Shown: positions 1 through 9,949 of the stretch, piece after piece | Layout of the letters: every line of letters begins with the position of its first letter | Position numbering within the stretch: position 1 is the first letter of the stretch | NCBI RefSeq assembly: GCF_000745485.1 | Contig: NZ_KN050694.1 | Coordinates: forward strand, 40,216 to 104,215 | Direction: 5' to 3' | Length of the DNA: 64,000 nt | Origin: Methanobacterium veterum | GTDB lineage: Archaea > Methanobacteriota > Methanobacteria > Methanobacteriales > Methanobacteriaceae | Made by a program: the position numbers and the translations under genes | Notes under the pieces: model-generated | What the model was told of the DNA's origin: nothing | What the model saw: the letters and a program-made list of their open reading frames with translations, nothing else | Database searches by the model: none

Positions 1-726
1 AGAATCTAATTTCTTTTCATATTCAGTTACTTTATTTTTATAAATTTGTTTTTGAAGTTTAAATTCACCAAAGTAACTGTTGTTAAGTTGTTCTAATGTA
101 AAATTGCTGGTATCTATATTTTTGGTATTGGCATAGATTAAGATTAATTGTTCTTTTCCCCAATAACCTCCAGCATCAAAAAATAGTCTATCTATTTCTT
201 TATAATGAACTAGTTTATGATTTTGGATATTTATAGGAAAGGAATTATAATCAAAAGAGTAAAAATGTTCTTTATGGAGATCTTTTTCTTGAAATGGAAT
301 TATTAAAATAAAATATTTATCTGCCAAACTTATCATATGACTTAAAAGTTCAAATGGATTTTCAAAATGTTCTAATGTATGTGAAGATATTATTACATCA
401 TAATGATTATTGAAGTTAGTGATATCTGAGCGTATAAATGAATTATCAGGATATACTTTTTTAGCTTTTTCTATAGCATAATCAGAAAAATCTACACCTG
501 TAATTTCTGATTTTTTGAAATATTTTTTAAATAAATCAACACCTTCCCCCATTCCACATCCTAAATCACATATATTAAAGTTATTATCATATATTTCATT
601 TTTTAACCAGTCTGGTATATGCTCTAACAAAATATTATAATGAAATAAAGTCTGTTCATTTCCTTTATTTAATTCCCAATCTCCTGACTTAAATCTATTA
701 TCCCAATATTTTTTATTATTAATCAT
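1..726 (-). CDS. SAM-dependent methyltransferase (partial, C-terminus off the left edge)
   Basis: An open frame starts at the ATG at 726 and runs off the window at base 1 (242 codons seen). Residues 54-62 read DLGCGMGEG, the glycine-rich SAM-binding motif I of class I methyltransferases. It is followed by an acidic strand end (GVDFSDYAI) and by a motif-IV-like stretch (DVIISSHTLEHFENP) typical of Methyltransf_11/23 proteins. The last visible residues are lysine-rich and may begin a coiled coil, so further domains could lie outside the window; proteins of this kind in surface-polysaccharide loci are often joined to glycosyltransferases. The substrate is unknown. The neighbouring sugar dehydrogenase and polymer genes suggest a sugar or glycan substrate, which is inference. 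Confidence 0.8.
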   Translation of the reverse strand, partial: MINNKKYWDNRFKSGDWELNKGNEQTLFHYNILLEHIPDWLKNEIYDNNFNICDLGCGMGEGVDLFKKYFKKSEITGVDFSDYAIEKAKKVYPDNSFIRSDITNFNNHYDVIISSHTLEHFENPFELLSHMISLADKYFILIIPFQEKDLHKEHFYSFDYNSFPINIQNHKLVHYKEIDRLFFDAGGYWGKEQLILIYANTKNIDTSNFTLEQLNNSYFGEFKLQKQIYKNKVTEYEKKLDS

Positions 727-763
727 ATTAACCTCATTTTGTTAATTTAAGATTGTTTTTAGG

Positions 764-1756
764 TTATTTCACTTTTTTAGCTAGTTTATTTTTGAATTTA
801 TTAACCATACCTTCATAATTTTTTTTATTTAACAAATAATCTTGATATTCAATGCTTGAACTGACTTCATCTATATTATTTTTACATTTGATAGCATGTT
901 CATTTGTCTTAAAATGATCTTTAATCATTTTAATAGTCTCTTCCTTGTCCATTACGCCATTATGTCCATCTTCACTTTGATATAATACTACATTTACTCT
1001 ATTATCAAATTTCAGCGAAGGTAAACTATTAATAAAAGGAACAAAATGATCTAATAAATCAATTTCAGAATTCACGTTAAGTAAGTAAGTAATGGGAGGT
1101 ATATAGTTTTCACGTTTAAACATTTCTATAACATCAAATCTATATTTATATTGCGTTAAAGCTGTTTCTGAGTCCAAATCATCAAAACAAGTTTTTATAA
1201 TATTATCAAAATGATCTTTCAAATTTTTACAGAATATTTGGGGATTGTTAGCTATAGCTGCGGAATTTTTAATTAAAGTAGCTAAAATAATTGAAGTAAA
1301 ACCTCCACCTGAACTACCAAAAAATAGTATATTTTCATGCTTAATATTTTTTTTAAGGGCTAAACTATGTATTATATCTGCTATTATTGATAAATACCAT
1401 TCCTCTGATTTCCCAACACCCCATCCTAATGATAAATTTGTAGCACCCCACTTCAAAGGTACTTTTGGATTAATATACAATGTGGGGTCATTGTAATAAA
1501 TTACTGACTCATCGAATTGAGTTTGCCAGCTGAATCTATTATAAATTGGGGGTGAAATTTTCTTTGGATCGAATGCTCCCGAACCGAAGCATATTAAATT
1601 TTTGTTATTGCTTGAAAATCTAATGAGAAACTCATATTTAACATTATTATGATTAATCTGTAAAGAAAATAACTCATTCAAAGGAAATTCAGCATTTTCT
1701 AAATCATACATGTCCAAAATAAACTCTTTAATTCCATCCATAACCGTGAACTCCAT
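764..1756 (-). CDS. alpha/beta-hydrolase-like protein of a surface-glycan locus
   Basis: The 330-aa protein has no signal peptide. It carries a nucleophile-elbow motif, FFGSSGGGF (GxSxG with Ser149 as candidate nucleophile), after a predicted beta strand. A late DGHNG segment could supply the catalytic histidine. The layout resembles the Asp2-like and polysaccharide-biosynthesis hydrolase families found beside glycosyltransferases, some of which act as glycan O-acetyltransferases or esterases. That assignment is family-level inference; I do not recognise the exact protein. A second ATG (residue 6) is a possible start. It lies between a methyltransferase and a sugar dehydrogenase on the same strand. 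Confidence 0.6.
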   Translation of the reverse strand: MEFTVMDGIKEFILDMYDLENAEFPLNELFSLQINHNNVKYEFLIRFSSNNKNLICFGSGAFDPKKISPPIYNRFSWQTQFDESVIYYNDPTLYINPKVPLKWGATNLSLGWGVGKSEEWYLSIIADIIHSLALKKNIKHENILFFGSSGGGFTSIILATLIKNSAAIANNPQIFCKNLKDHFDNIIKTCFDDLDSETALTQYKYRFDVIEMFKRENYIPPITYLLNVNSEIDLLDHFVPFINSLPSLKFDNRVNVVLYQSEDGHNGVMDKEETIKMIKDHFKTNEHAIKCKNNIDEVSSSIEYQDYLLNKKNYEGMVNKFKNKLAKKVK

Positions 1757-1963
1757 ATTTTAGCATATCTATTCCTTTTATTTATTAAATTTTCAATATC
1801 CCTATTTAAATTCATTATTTACATACTGTATTTAGTATTAATCAACTAGTTGAAAATATAAAGAGTCAAATGAATTTCTATTTATGTATTTTTAAGTGTT
1901 AACGTAATGGTTGTAATTATAGCTTATTCGACAGCTAGTTTTGAAAAAATTTAAAATCAAATA

Positions 1964-3343
1964 TTAAGGCTTTTCGGCCCCATCTAATATGATTCTTTTA
2001 TCTTCAAAATCATTTGAATCTAAAAGAGAATAATTAGGAACATATGGCCGTCCAACTCCTTTAAAGATAATTCCTTCATTTTTAAATCTTTCTGGGTCTA
2101 AAATAGGACGAGTACATATAAAAATATGACTTTTTATCATTGCAGGAGTTAAGTCACAGTATTGATCATGGTCAGTTATCAATACAGTGCAGTCACAATT
2201 AAGGGCTTCTTCTATTTTTACAGGTTTTGCTCCCATGTTAATAATCACTTCGGGACTAACGTAAGGATCATGAACAAGAACTTCTGCCCCTTGAGAAATT
2301 AAATCATTAATAAGTGGTTTGGCAGGAGTTTCTCTGGTGTCTGCAGTATTACCTTTATATGCGACTCCCAATATGCCGATGTTTGAGTGTAAAGTAGATT
2401 TTCCAATTTCATCTAAACTATTTTCAACCATTTGGGCCACATGATGAGGCATGTGGTTATTTATATCTCGGGCAGTTTTAATAAGCCTGGCTTCGATGCC
2501 CTGCTTTTCAGCCATTTCTATTATGAAATAGGGATCAACAGAAAGACAGTGTCCCCCTACTCCAGGGCCTGGAGAAAGTATATTGACTCTAGGATGGAAA
2601 TTAGCTGCTTTTATAGCTTCAATGGCATCTATGCCTAATGATTCACATACCATGGCAAGTTCATTTGCTAGGGAAATGTTGGTATCTCGGTATGTATTTT
2701 CCATTAACTTAACCATTTCAGCAGTTACTAGATTTTCAACGGTTATAATTTTTCCCTGGGTAATTTTTCCATAAAGAAAAGCTGCTTTTTCAGCGCTTTC
2801 TTCATTAAGTCCCCCTATAACTCTAGCATTATGAGTCATTTCATAAAGAGTGTTATTGGGTAATGCTCTTTCAGGTGTATAAGCTACTCCAAAGTCTACG
2901 GAAGCTTTAAGGCCACTTTGCTCAAGTATTGGAATCACCGTTCTTTCACAAGTATATGGTGGAACAGTGCTTTCAATTATTACCAGATCTCCTCTCTTTA
3001 ATCCATGAGAAACAGTTTCGCATGCAGAAATAACTGCTGTGAGATCAGAACAGTTATTTTCATCTATAGGAGTAGGTACTACTATGATCATGACATTAGA
3101 TTCTTCGGCGGCTTCAATACCGTCAGTACTTGCCGATAATAGTTTTTTGGTTACTCCATCTTTAACTAGCTTAGCTAAACCCGGTTCTAAGATTGGTGAA
3201 CATCCTGAGTTAATTGAATCTACTATTTTTTGGTTTATATCTACTCCTATTAGTTTAAAGCCATTTTTTGCAAATAAGGCAGCGGTAGGAAGTCCTATAT
3301 ATCCTAAACCAAATAGAGCTATTTTGTAATTTTTTTCTGCCAT
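1964..3343 (-). CDS. wecC: UDP-N-acetyl-D-mannosamine dehydrogenase (nucleotide-sugar dehydrogenase)
   Basis: This 459-aa protein belongs to the UDP-glucose/UDP-ManNAc dehydrogenase family, which performs the NAD-dependent four-electron oxidation of a UDP-sugar to a uronic acid. The N-terminal Rossmann motif is GLGYIGLP (residues 12-19). VVPTPID follows, then the WecC-type stretch [15 protein letters not shown]. The catalytic cysteine sits in GGHCLSVDP (Cys266), and the C-terminal UDP-binding domain begins around residue 320. The length is normal. Residues around the active site look more like WecC (ManNAc) than Ugd (glucose), but substrate choice cannot be proven by eye. No UDP-GlcNAc 2-epimerase is in the window. 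The product would feed the surface polymer made by neighbouring genes. Confidence 0.85.
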   Translation of the reverse strand: MAEKNYKIALFGLGYIGLPTAALFAKNGFKLIGVDINQKIVDSINSGCSPILEPGLAKLVKDGVTKKLLSASTDGIEAAEESNVMIIVVPTPIDENNCSDLTAVISACETVSHGLKRGDLVIIESTVPPYTCERTVIPILEQSGLKASVDFGVAYTPERALPNNTLYEMTHNARVIGGLNEESAEKAAFLYGKITQGKIITVENLVTAEMVKLMENTYRDTNISLANELAMVCESLGIDAIEAIKAANFHPRVNILSPGPGVGGHCLSVDPYFIIEMAEKQGIEARLIKTARDINNHMPHHVAQMVENSLDEIGKSTLHSNIGILGVAYKGNTADTRETPAKPLINDLISQGAEVLVHDPYVSPEVIINMGAKPVKIEEALNCDCTVLITDHDQYCDLTPAMIKSHIFICTRPILDPERFKNEGIIFKGVGRPYVPNYSLLDSNDFEDKRIILDGAEKP

Positions 3344-3920
3344 TGTATCCCATCCCCTTATTAAGAAAATTTATTGATAATCAGTATACTAATATAAATC
3401 TTAATTTTTTATTTACTTTATTAAATATTTCGATTATAATAATGCTGTGTGGCCTAATCATACTTTAGTTTGAATATGGGCTAATTTAATTATTATTTAA
3501 ACTTTGTTTTATCATAAAATGTTGAAAGTAGTTTTTAGTTAACTAATTCAATCTTTTTTTATAAATTAAATTTAATTTGGCACTGTTTTTTTTTTAACAT
3601 TACGTATAGTTATATTATTTTTTAAATTTTAATTTACAATTTAACTGCATTTTTGGAAAAAAGATAATAATCAAACTTATGTTTATATTAATATGTTTTT
3701 GTATACTTTAACTAATTAAAAGTCAAGTATACTGTCAATTTATGAATAGATTAATAAAAATATGTATATTTTGCTAATAAATAACATATTAGGTTAATCA
3801 TGATACTTAAGTTTGATATTTAATGATTTACTTTAATTTGAGTACATATTAAAATAGAAAATAATAAATAAAATGGAATTATAGATATCTATTTATAAAA
3901 CTAAAAAAAGAAGGACCTAT
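3344..3920. other. AT-rich intergenic region between divergent genes
   Basis: There is no convincing ORF. It must hold the promoters of the leftward dehydrogenase gene and of the rightward secreted-protein gene; a TTTATAAA box at about 3892-3899 precedes the latter. Otherwise I see only low-complexity A/T sequence. Confidence 0.5.
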
Positions 3921-4298
3921 ATGAAAATACAAGATAAAATAATTGTATTATTTGTATTAGTAAACTTTATAGTTATGGGGCTGTATTTTAGCACAGTAAT
4001 AGCTTCCACTGACGGAAATAACAGCCAAAATACCATAAATACAAGTCTAAATAATAGCAATTCAACTTTAAATCAGAGCAATGAAACAAATGGCACTGAA
4101 AAATTGAATAGCAGCAATGTAACATCACAGTATTCTTCAAGCAGAACCTATAGAAGTAGTACTCAGTACAGTCAACGAGACAACACAGGGTATACTGGTA
4201 ATTATAGAAGTAATTCGGGTGGAACATCTCGAGATAGCTCTGATAGGAACTCTCAAGTTGATACAGGGACTGATGATTCTGGTGAGATTTTACAATAA
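3921..4298 (+). CDS. small secreted Ser/Asn/Thr-rich protein
   Basis: The 125-aa protein begins with a basic residue pair and a hydrophobic run (about residues 8-28, ending TVIAS) that reads as a signal peptide or membrane anchor. The rest is low-complexity sequence dominated by Ser, Asn, Thr, Gly and Tyr, with many possible N-glycosylation sequons (NNS, NQS, NET, NGT, NVT). There is no enzymatic motif. GAAGGA precedes the ATG. Composition suggests an exported, glycosylated, wall-associated protein of the kind common in Methanobacteriales. Function is unknown. Confidence 0.6.
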   Translation: MKIQDKIIVLFVLVNFIVMGLYFSTVIASTDGNNSQNTINTSLNNSNSTLNQSNETNGTEKLNSSNVTSQYSSSRTYRSSTQYSQRDNTGYTGNYRSNSGGTSRDSSDRNSQVDTGTDDSGEILQ

Positions 4299-4619
4299 TC
4301 AGATACCTATCAATCTGTACTAACTGCTTAATTAGAAATATATTAGATCCATTTAAGATTCAATGCTGGAAATTTGCATATTTTATTTTTAAGTTTTTAA
4401 ATTAATTAATCTTAGATAATATGAAAAGATATATCACTCTAAAGTAAACATTATATAGGCGATTATTCCATTTAATATAAGAACTGTAATTTAAATTCTG
4501 TTTTTAACAGTTGGATATTATTACAAATCTAAACTAATTTAACATGGAAAAAATTTTATATTAAAATAATCTGTTCCTAGTATACAGTGATTACAAATAC
4601 GAATATTCAAAGGTAAAGC
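4299..4619. other. intergenic region before the ABC exporter operon
   Basis: This is 321 bp of AT-rich sequence with no ORF of note. It presumably contains the promoter of the exporter genes; I see no distinct operator or terminator. Confidence 0.4.
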
Positions 4620-6107
4620 ATGAATGAAATTAAAACATCTAATACTGACATTGGAATTGTAGTTATTCTTACTACTTTAAGCATTATTCTATTCAACATT
4701 CATGCGCTAAATAATATTGAAATAATGATATTTCTTAAAATTATCGTATTTTTCTTGCTTGGATATTCATTACTAGCTATAATATTTCCATATAACAATA
4801 TTAGTAAAACTAAATTTTTTTTAGCCAGCGGATTATGGAGTTTAATAATTGTTTTTGCCCTAGCATTAGTACTGGGAGTAGTTTTAAATTTTAGCAGTGA
4901 AACATTTATCAATATTTTACTTATAATTACCAATGTCTTTATTGCAGTTGCTTTTATAAGAAGAGCTAAACTGTCAAAGAAAATAGAAAATGAATATATT
5001 GTCTGTGAAAACTGCAGAAGCTACTATAAGCTCAAGGAAGGTGAATCATTAGATGATTTTGAAGCTTGCCGCTGTGGGGGTAGGCTGAAGTATGCTGATG
5101 AAACATTTTCACCTGCACCTGTAAATAATAATGCTGTAAATATTTCTAAAGGTACCAAAACTAATGAAAATTTCTCTAAACTTAAGTTATTGCTGGCTGC
5201 ATCACTAATTATAGTTTTGGGGATTATTTTAAACTTTTTGGTTGGTATTCAACTAACTTCAATTAGTTTATCTTTAATTATCTTGTCTTTGGCTGGTTAT
5301 TTACTTAAAGTGAATTATAACGTTATATCTAAACACAGGTTTATTGCTAACTTTTCAAAATACAGGTTTCTCCTTTTAGAGCTTGTAAAAAGGGACATTA
5401 AAATAAAGTATAGAAGGTCTGTACTTGGAATATTCTGGAGTTTTTTAAATCCATTATTAACTATGGTAGTATTAACTGCTATATTTACAGCTCTTTATAA
5501 AAGCAATATACAGAATTTTCCTGTTTATGTATTAGTTGGAAAAATAATATTTGATCTATATGCTCAGGGAACTAGTGCAGCTATGAATTCAATTAAAAAG
5601 AATGCATCTATCATTAAAAAAGTATACGTGCCAAAATACATGTATACTCTGGGTGTGGTTCTATCCAGTTTCGTAACTTTTGCACTTTCTCTTATAATTC
5701 TTTTCTTAGTAATGGTTGTTACAAATGCTCCTTTTACAATATACATATTATATGCAGTTTTACCGATTTTATTACTTCTCATATTTACAGTAGGTATGGG
5801 CCTCATACTTGCCACAGTAACGGTGTTCTTTAGAGATATAGAACATTTATATGGAGTTTTTACAATGCTTTTAATGTATGGAAGCGCAATTTTTTATCCT
5901 ATAACAATTATTCCAGATAACTATCGTTTTATATTTGAGCTAAATCCGGTATATGCATTTATAAGTTTATGCAGGGATTCTTTCTTATATGGACAAATAT
6001 TTAATCTAAATACTTTGTTATATGCATCAGTTATGGCAGTAATAGCGCTAGTTTTAGGGATTATTTTATTTTATAAATATCAGGATAAATTTATATTATA
6101 TGTTTAA
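4620..6107 (+). CDS. polysaccharide/teichoic-acid ABC exporter permease with an N-terminal zinc-ribbon extension
   Basis: The C-terminal half (about residues 245-495) is an ABC-2 permease of the TagG/Wzm type: the amphipathic entry KRDIKIKYRRSVLGIFWSFLNP is followed by six membrane helices. The N-terminal 245 residues are unusual for the family. Four hydrophobic segments resembling DUF1616-type membrane regions (about 12-115) precede a cytosolic zinc ribbon with Cys129, Cys132, Cys150 and Cys152 (C-x2-C-x17-C-x-C), then two more helices (about 188-235). Typical TagG/Wzm permeases are about 260 aa, so this is a fusion. The gene leads a cluster with an ABC ATPase and two TagF-like enzymes, which fits export of a polyol-phosphate or polysaccharide chain. 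The same cysteine spacing recurs in the protein at 25891-26499. Confidence 0.85.
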   Translation: MNEIKTSNTDIGIVVILTTLSIILFNIHALNNIEIMIFLKIIVFFLLGYSLLAIIFPYNNISKTKFFLASGLWSLIIVFALALVLGVVLNFSSETFINILLIITNVFIAVAFIRRAKLSKKIENEYIVCENCRSYYKLKEGESLDDFEACRCGGRLKYADETFSPAPVNNNAVNISKGTKTNENFSKLKLLLAASLIIVLGIILNFLVGIQLTSISLSLIILSLAGYLLKVNYNVISKHRFIANFSKYRFLLLELVKRDIKIKYRRSVLGIFWSFLNPLLTMVVLTAIFTALYKSNIQNFPVYVLVGKIIFDLYAQGTSAAMNSIKKNASIIKKVYVPKYMYTLGVVLSSFVTFALSLIILFLVMVVTNAPFTIYILYAVLPILLLLIFTVGMGLILATVTVFFRDIEHLYGVFTMLLMYGSAIFYPITIIPDNYRFIFELNPVYAFISLCRDSFLYGQIFNLNTLLYASVMAVIALVLGIILFYKYQDKFILYV

Positions 6108-6132
6108 AAGTCAAATGTAATTATTATTATCA

Positions 6133-6144
6133 GGTGATAATTTG
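6133..6144 (+). promoter_or_regulatory. ribosome binding site fixing a TTG start codon
   Basis: GGTGA at 6133-6137 stands four bases before TTG at 6142-6144. No in-frame ATG lies nearby, and the protein already matches the ABC ATPase family from its first residues, so TTG is the likely start. Confidence 0.6.
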
Positions 6145-6876
6145 GATAAAACGATTATCAAAGTTAATGATGTTGGAATGGAATTCAATTTAAGTCAAGA
6201 AAAAATAAGTGATCTTAAAGAGTATGTTATTAAGTTTTTAAGAAGAGAACTTTTTTTTCAGGAGTTTTGGGCTCTTAAAAACGTGTCGTTTGACGTAAAA
6301 AAAGGGGATAGAGTTGGGATAGTCGGATTAAATGGTGCAGGTAAAAGTACACTTCTCAAAATAATTTGCGGGGTTATGAAACCTACTGAGGGTAATGTTA
6401 AAATAAACGGTAAGATCGTACCTTTACTGGAATTAGGTGCAGGATTTGACAGTAATTACACGGGTAGAGAAAATATATTCCTCAACGGTGCTATGTTGGG
6501 ATATAGTAAAAAATTTTTAGAGGAGAAATATGACGAGATAGTGGAATTTTCAGAGATTGGGGAAAAATTTATTGATGTTCCTATTAAAAATTATTCGTCT
6601 GGAATGAAGGCCAGATTGGGCTTTTCTATAGCTACAGTTGTTGAACCTGAAATACTTGTTTTAGATGAGGTTCTATCTGTAGGTGATGCAAAATTTAGAA
6701 AAAAAAGCGAAGAAAGGATAATGTCGCTTTTTAAAAAAGGAGTAACAGTTTTATATGTATCTCATTCGGCAGGTGAGGTCAAAAGGCTCTGTAACAAGGC
6801 AATATGGCTTGAAAAAGGAAAATTAATCATGCAGGGAGATGTGGAAGAAGTTTGTGCAGCATATGAAAAAAGCTGA
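6142..6876 (+). CDS. polysaccharide/teichoic-acid ABC exporter ATPase (TagH/Wzt type)
   Basis: A 244-aa ABC ATPase with Walker A GLNGAGKST (about residues 62-70), the characteristic exporter stretch PLLELGAGFDSNYTGREN, signature YSSGMKARLGFS and Walker B ILVLDEVLSVGD. These features place it with TagH, RfbB and Wzt subunits that energise export of lipid-linked wall polymers. It lacks the C-terminal carbohydrate-recognition domain of Wzt, so export is probably not controlled by chain-end recognition. It starts with TTG 34 bp after the permease, in the same operon. Confidence 0.9.
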   Translation: MDKTIIKVNDVGMEFNLSQEKISDLKEYVIKFLRRELFFQEFWALKNVSFDVKKGDRVGIVGLNGAGKSTLLKIICGVMKPTEGNVKINGKIVPLLELGAGFDSNYTGRENIFLNGAMLGYSKKFLEEKYDEIVEFSEIGEKFIDVPIKNYSSGMKARLGFSIATVVEPEILVLDEVLSVGDAKFRKKSEERIMSLFKKGVTVLYVSHSAGEVKRLCNKAIWLEKGKLIMQGDVEEVCAAYEKS

Positions 6877-6920
6877 AACTGCCTGAATTTAATTATTTTT
6901 TTTACTATGGGTTAGATATC

Positions 6921-8078
6921 ATGAAAAATACTAAATACAAACTATTTGCTGCATTTTTTAACTTTTACAAACACATATTCAAAATAAATAATAATAGAGT
7001 ATCTTTCATAATAATCAATAAGGATAAATTCAGGGGTAATTTGAAGTACATTTACAATGAAATGAATAAAAGAAATGAACATTTAGAATGTAACATTATT
7101 TCAAGGGATGAATATAATTTAAGTGGAATGAACTCTGTAAGCGGCGCTTTAAGGAAAATTTTCGTATTACTTAGATTATTTCTGGTTAAATCCTACAGAT
7201 TAGCTGTTTCCCGTTATATCTTTTTGAATGATAATTTTTTACCCATGGCTTATATGGATTTAGATCTAGAATCTGATGTTGTTCAGGTTTGGCACGGTCC
7301 AGGAGCCTTTAAGAAATTTGGTTTATCCTCTGTTACTGATCCTGATTTGATAGATTTGGAGAAACGAATTTCTGAGAAACTGGATTATGTGGTGGTGAGC
7401 TCTAAAAATGTAGCCCCGTTTTATAAGGAAGCATTTGGAGTAAGTGAAGAAAAAGTAATCCCTTTAGGAATTCCAAGGACTGATTACTATTTCAGGGAAA
7501 ATAATCTGGTAGAATTAAGAAATAAGTTTGAAAATTTATACCCTGAATCTAAAGATAAAAAAATTGTTTTATATGCCCCTACTTTTAGAGAAAATTCTTT
7601 TCATGATAAAGATATAATTAAAAATTTTAATATAGACTTATTTAATCGTGAATTAGGAGATCAGTATATTTTAGCTGTAAGATTGCACCCTCGAATAAAC
7701 AGTGCAGATCTATTAGATGATTATAATTTAATTGATGTTACAAATTATAAGGACGAAAAGGAGCTGCTGCTACTTGCCGATATTTTAATAACTGATTATT
7801 CATCTATAATGGTAGAATATGCCCTTTTAAATAAGCCAATTATTTTTTATCCATATGATTATAAATATTACACCCATATTGAACGAGGATTCTACTTTGA
7901 CTATAAAAAAAGAGTACCCGGGCCTGTTACCTGCCATATGGAAGAGCTTATAGATATAATTAAAAATGATGATTTTGACTTAAATAAAATAGAAGAATTT
8001 ACTGAATTACAGTTTGATTATTTCGATGGGAATTCTACAAAACGTATTGTGGACTATATTCTTGATAATAATAAGTAA
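6921..8078 (+). CDS. CDP-glycerol/CDP-ribitol phosphotransferase family protein (TagF-like)
   Basis: The 385-aa protein matches the catalytic domain of teichoic-acid polymerases and primases (PF04464; TagB, TagF, TarL). Markers are VQVWHGPGAFKKFGL (about residue 119), GIPRTDYYF, LYAPTFRE, VRLHPR and TDYSSIMVEYALLNKP (about residue 290). This fold transfers glycerol-phosphate or ribitol-phosphate from the CDP-activated form to a lipid-linked acceptor at the cytoplasmic face of the membrane. The short length, with only a small N-terminal region, fits a primase-like TagB role better than a long polymerase, but this cannot be settled by sequence reading. It follows the exporter ATPase by 44 bp. 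Confidence 0.85.
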   Translation: MKNTKYKLFAAFFNFYKHIFKINNNRVSFIIINKDKFRGNLKYIYNEMNKRNEHLECNIISRDEYNLSGMNSVSGALRKIFVLLRLFLVKSYRLAVSRYIFLNDNFLPMAYMDLDLESDVVQVWHGPGAFKKFGLSSVTDPDLIDLEKRISEKLDYVVVSSKNVAPFYKEAFGVSEEKVIPLGIPRTDYYFRENNLVELRNKFENLYPESKDKKIVLYAPTFRENSFHDKDIIKNFNIDLFNRELGDQYILAVRLHPRINSADLLDDYNLIDVTNYKDEKELLLLADILITDYSSIMVEYALLNKPIIFYPYDYKYYTHIERGFYFDYKKRVPGPVTCHMEELIDIIKNDDFDLNKIEEFTELQFDYFDGNSTKRIVDYILDNNK

Positions 8079-8176
8079 TTTATTTATAATTTTGAAATAA
8101 TACTTTATTTAGAAATTACACTTATTTGGCCAGTATTATTACATATATTACTAGTTAATACAAGTGATTCATTATT

Positions 8177-9949
8177 ATGGACGTTTATACCATGTTTCAT
8201 TCATTTCAGCTAGAAAAATTTTTTATTGAAGAAAAAATACTGACAGTTTCAATAAATGGGACCTTTGATTATCTAAACAATTCTAAAAAGCCTAAACTAA
8301 GTATAACATTTGATAATGGGGCAGAAAATAGAAGATTGCCCTTACAAGTAACAAGTTTTTATTTAGATTCAGGTAAATGTTTTATCCACGCAGAATGTGA
8401 ATATGAACTGGAATATTTGTTTTGGAGGGAAAACTATGACTGTATTTCCATTAGATTTTCATTGATGTACGGTGGAAATTACATCGATAATTTGAAACTG
8501 AATTTTAAAAACAGTATTTTAGCATCTGATAATATTTACTATAAAGTTGCAGATAAAGATGAAAAAGTAGTTATTTTACCTCAAAAATCTTTAGAAGAAC
8601 ATAAACGGTTAAACAGTAAGTATGGGCCTTTGATAACTATTTATAGTTATCTATTATTCTTTATGGCCGTTATTTTGATTCCTTTATTTGCTTTAGATGC
8701 AGTTCTGGCTCAAAAAGGGATCTCAGAAAAATCTCCTGATTTTAAAAGAACTCATAATAAGTTAATTGCGGTTTTATTCCATATCAACTGGAAAATATAT
8801 GAGTTTTCAGCACATGGTTTGGGTAGAAGGCGTTTTAAATTGTGGATCATGGGGCGATTATATAATTTACTGCGCAGGCGCAAAGTAAGGGAAAATCAGA
8901 TAGCATTTGTATCTGAAAGAAGAGAGGATCTTACAGGTAATTTTGAGTTTATTTACCATAAAATAGGAGATGATCCATCTATTTCAATAGTCAAATTCTT
9001 AAACACCAAACCTATCAAAAGTTTGAGTATTATGGAAATGATTAATTATGTAAACATTCTATCAACCTCCAAAGTTATTTTACTGGATGATTTCATGCCG
9101 AGTATACATACATTTGATCTTAAAGATGATATCACTTTAATACAGCTGTGGCATGCCGTTGGGGCCTTTAAAACATTTGGATTTTCAAGGATTGGGAAAG
9201 AAGGAGGTCCACAGCAATTTTCTCCAAATCACCGTTCATATGATCGTGCTATTGTAAGTTCTAAAGAGATATCAAAGTTTTATGCAGAAGGGTTTGGCTT
9301 ATCCAATGAAAAGGTTGTTGCCACAGGTGTTCCAAGGACAGATGTTTTCTTTGATGAAGAGTACAGGAAAAAAGTAGAATCTTCCTTTTATATGGAGTAC
9401 CCTCATTTAGTCGATAAAAAAATAATCCTTTTTGCACCGACATTTAGGGGTGATGGAAAGCAGGATGCTCATTATCCAATGGATTTATTCAATCTAAAGC
9501 AAATTCATGAAGCCATTGGCGGGGAATATGTGGTCATAGTTAAACATCACCCATTTGTAACTGAAAAAATGAAAATACCTCCAGAATATAAAAATTTTAT
9601 AATGGATCTCTCCAAAAATTCTGAAATAAATGATCTGTTATTTGTATCTGATTTAGTCATTACTGATTATTCATCAGTTATATTTGAATCATCTCTTTTA
9701 AATGTGCCTATGCTATTTTATGCTTATGATTTAGAAGAATATATTGATTCAAGGGATTTTTATTATGAATTTGAAACTTTTGTGCCGGGTAAAATAGTGT
9801 TTAATCAGGAACAGGTCATTAACGCAATTTTAAATGAAGATTTTGAAATGGAAAAGATTTCAAAGTTTAAAAATAGATTCTTTGATCATCTTGATGGAAG
9901 GTCTACAGAAAGGGTTGTTGACATGATCTATAAAATTTTGAACTCGTGA
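8177..9949 (+). CDS. TagF-like CDP-polyol phosphotransferase with N-terminal accessory domain
   Basis: The 590-aa protein has a C-terminal TagF-type domain: IQLWHAVGAFKTFGF near residue 321, GVPRTDVFF, LFAPTFRG, VKHHPF and TDYSSVIFESSLLNVP near residue 494. The first 130 residues are beta-rich, with no match I can name. A hydrophobic segment follows (about residues 154-178), then basic, amphipathic sequence like the membrane-binding region of TagF. Length and layout resemble polymerising enzymes such as TagF or TarL. This is the second of three TagF-domain proteins in the cluster. Confidence 0.85.
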   Translation: MDVYTMFHSFQLEKFFIEEKILTVSINGTFDYLNNSKKPKLSITFDNGAENRRLPLQVTSFYLDSGKCFIHAECEYELEYLFWRENYDCISIRFSLMYGGNYIDNLKLNFKNSILASDNIYYKVADKDEKVVILPQKSLEEHKRLNSKYGPLITIYSYLLFFMAVILIPLFALDAVLAQKGISEKSPDFKRTHNKLIAVLFHINWKIYEFSAHGLGRRRFKLWIMGRLYNLLRRRKVRENQIAFVSERREDLTGNFEFIYHKIGDDPSISIVKFLNTKPIKSLSIMEMINYVNILSTSKVILLDDFMPSIHTFDLKDDITLIQLWHAVGAFKTFGFSRIGKEGGPQQFSPNHRSYDRAIVSSKEISKFYAEGFGLSNEKVVATGVPRTDVFFDEEYRKKVESSFYMEYPHLVDKKIILFAPTFRGDGKQDAHYPMDLFNLKQIHEAIGGEYVVIVKHHPFVTEKMKIPPEYKNFIMDLSKNSEINDLLFVSDLVITDYSSVIFESSLLNVPMLFYAYDLEEYIDSRDFYYEFETFVPGKIVFNQEQVINAILNEDFEMEKISKFKNRFFDHLDGRSTERVVDMIYKILNS

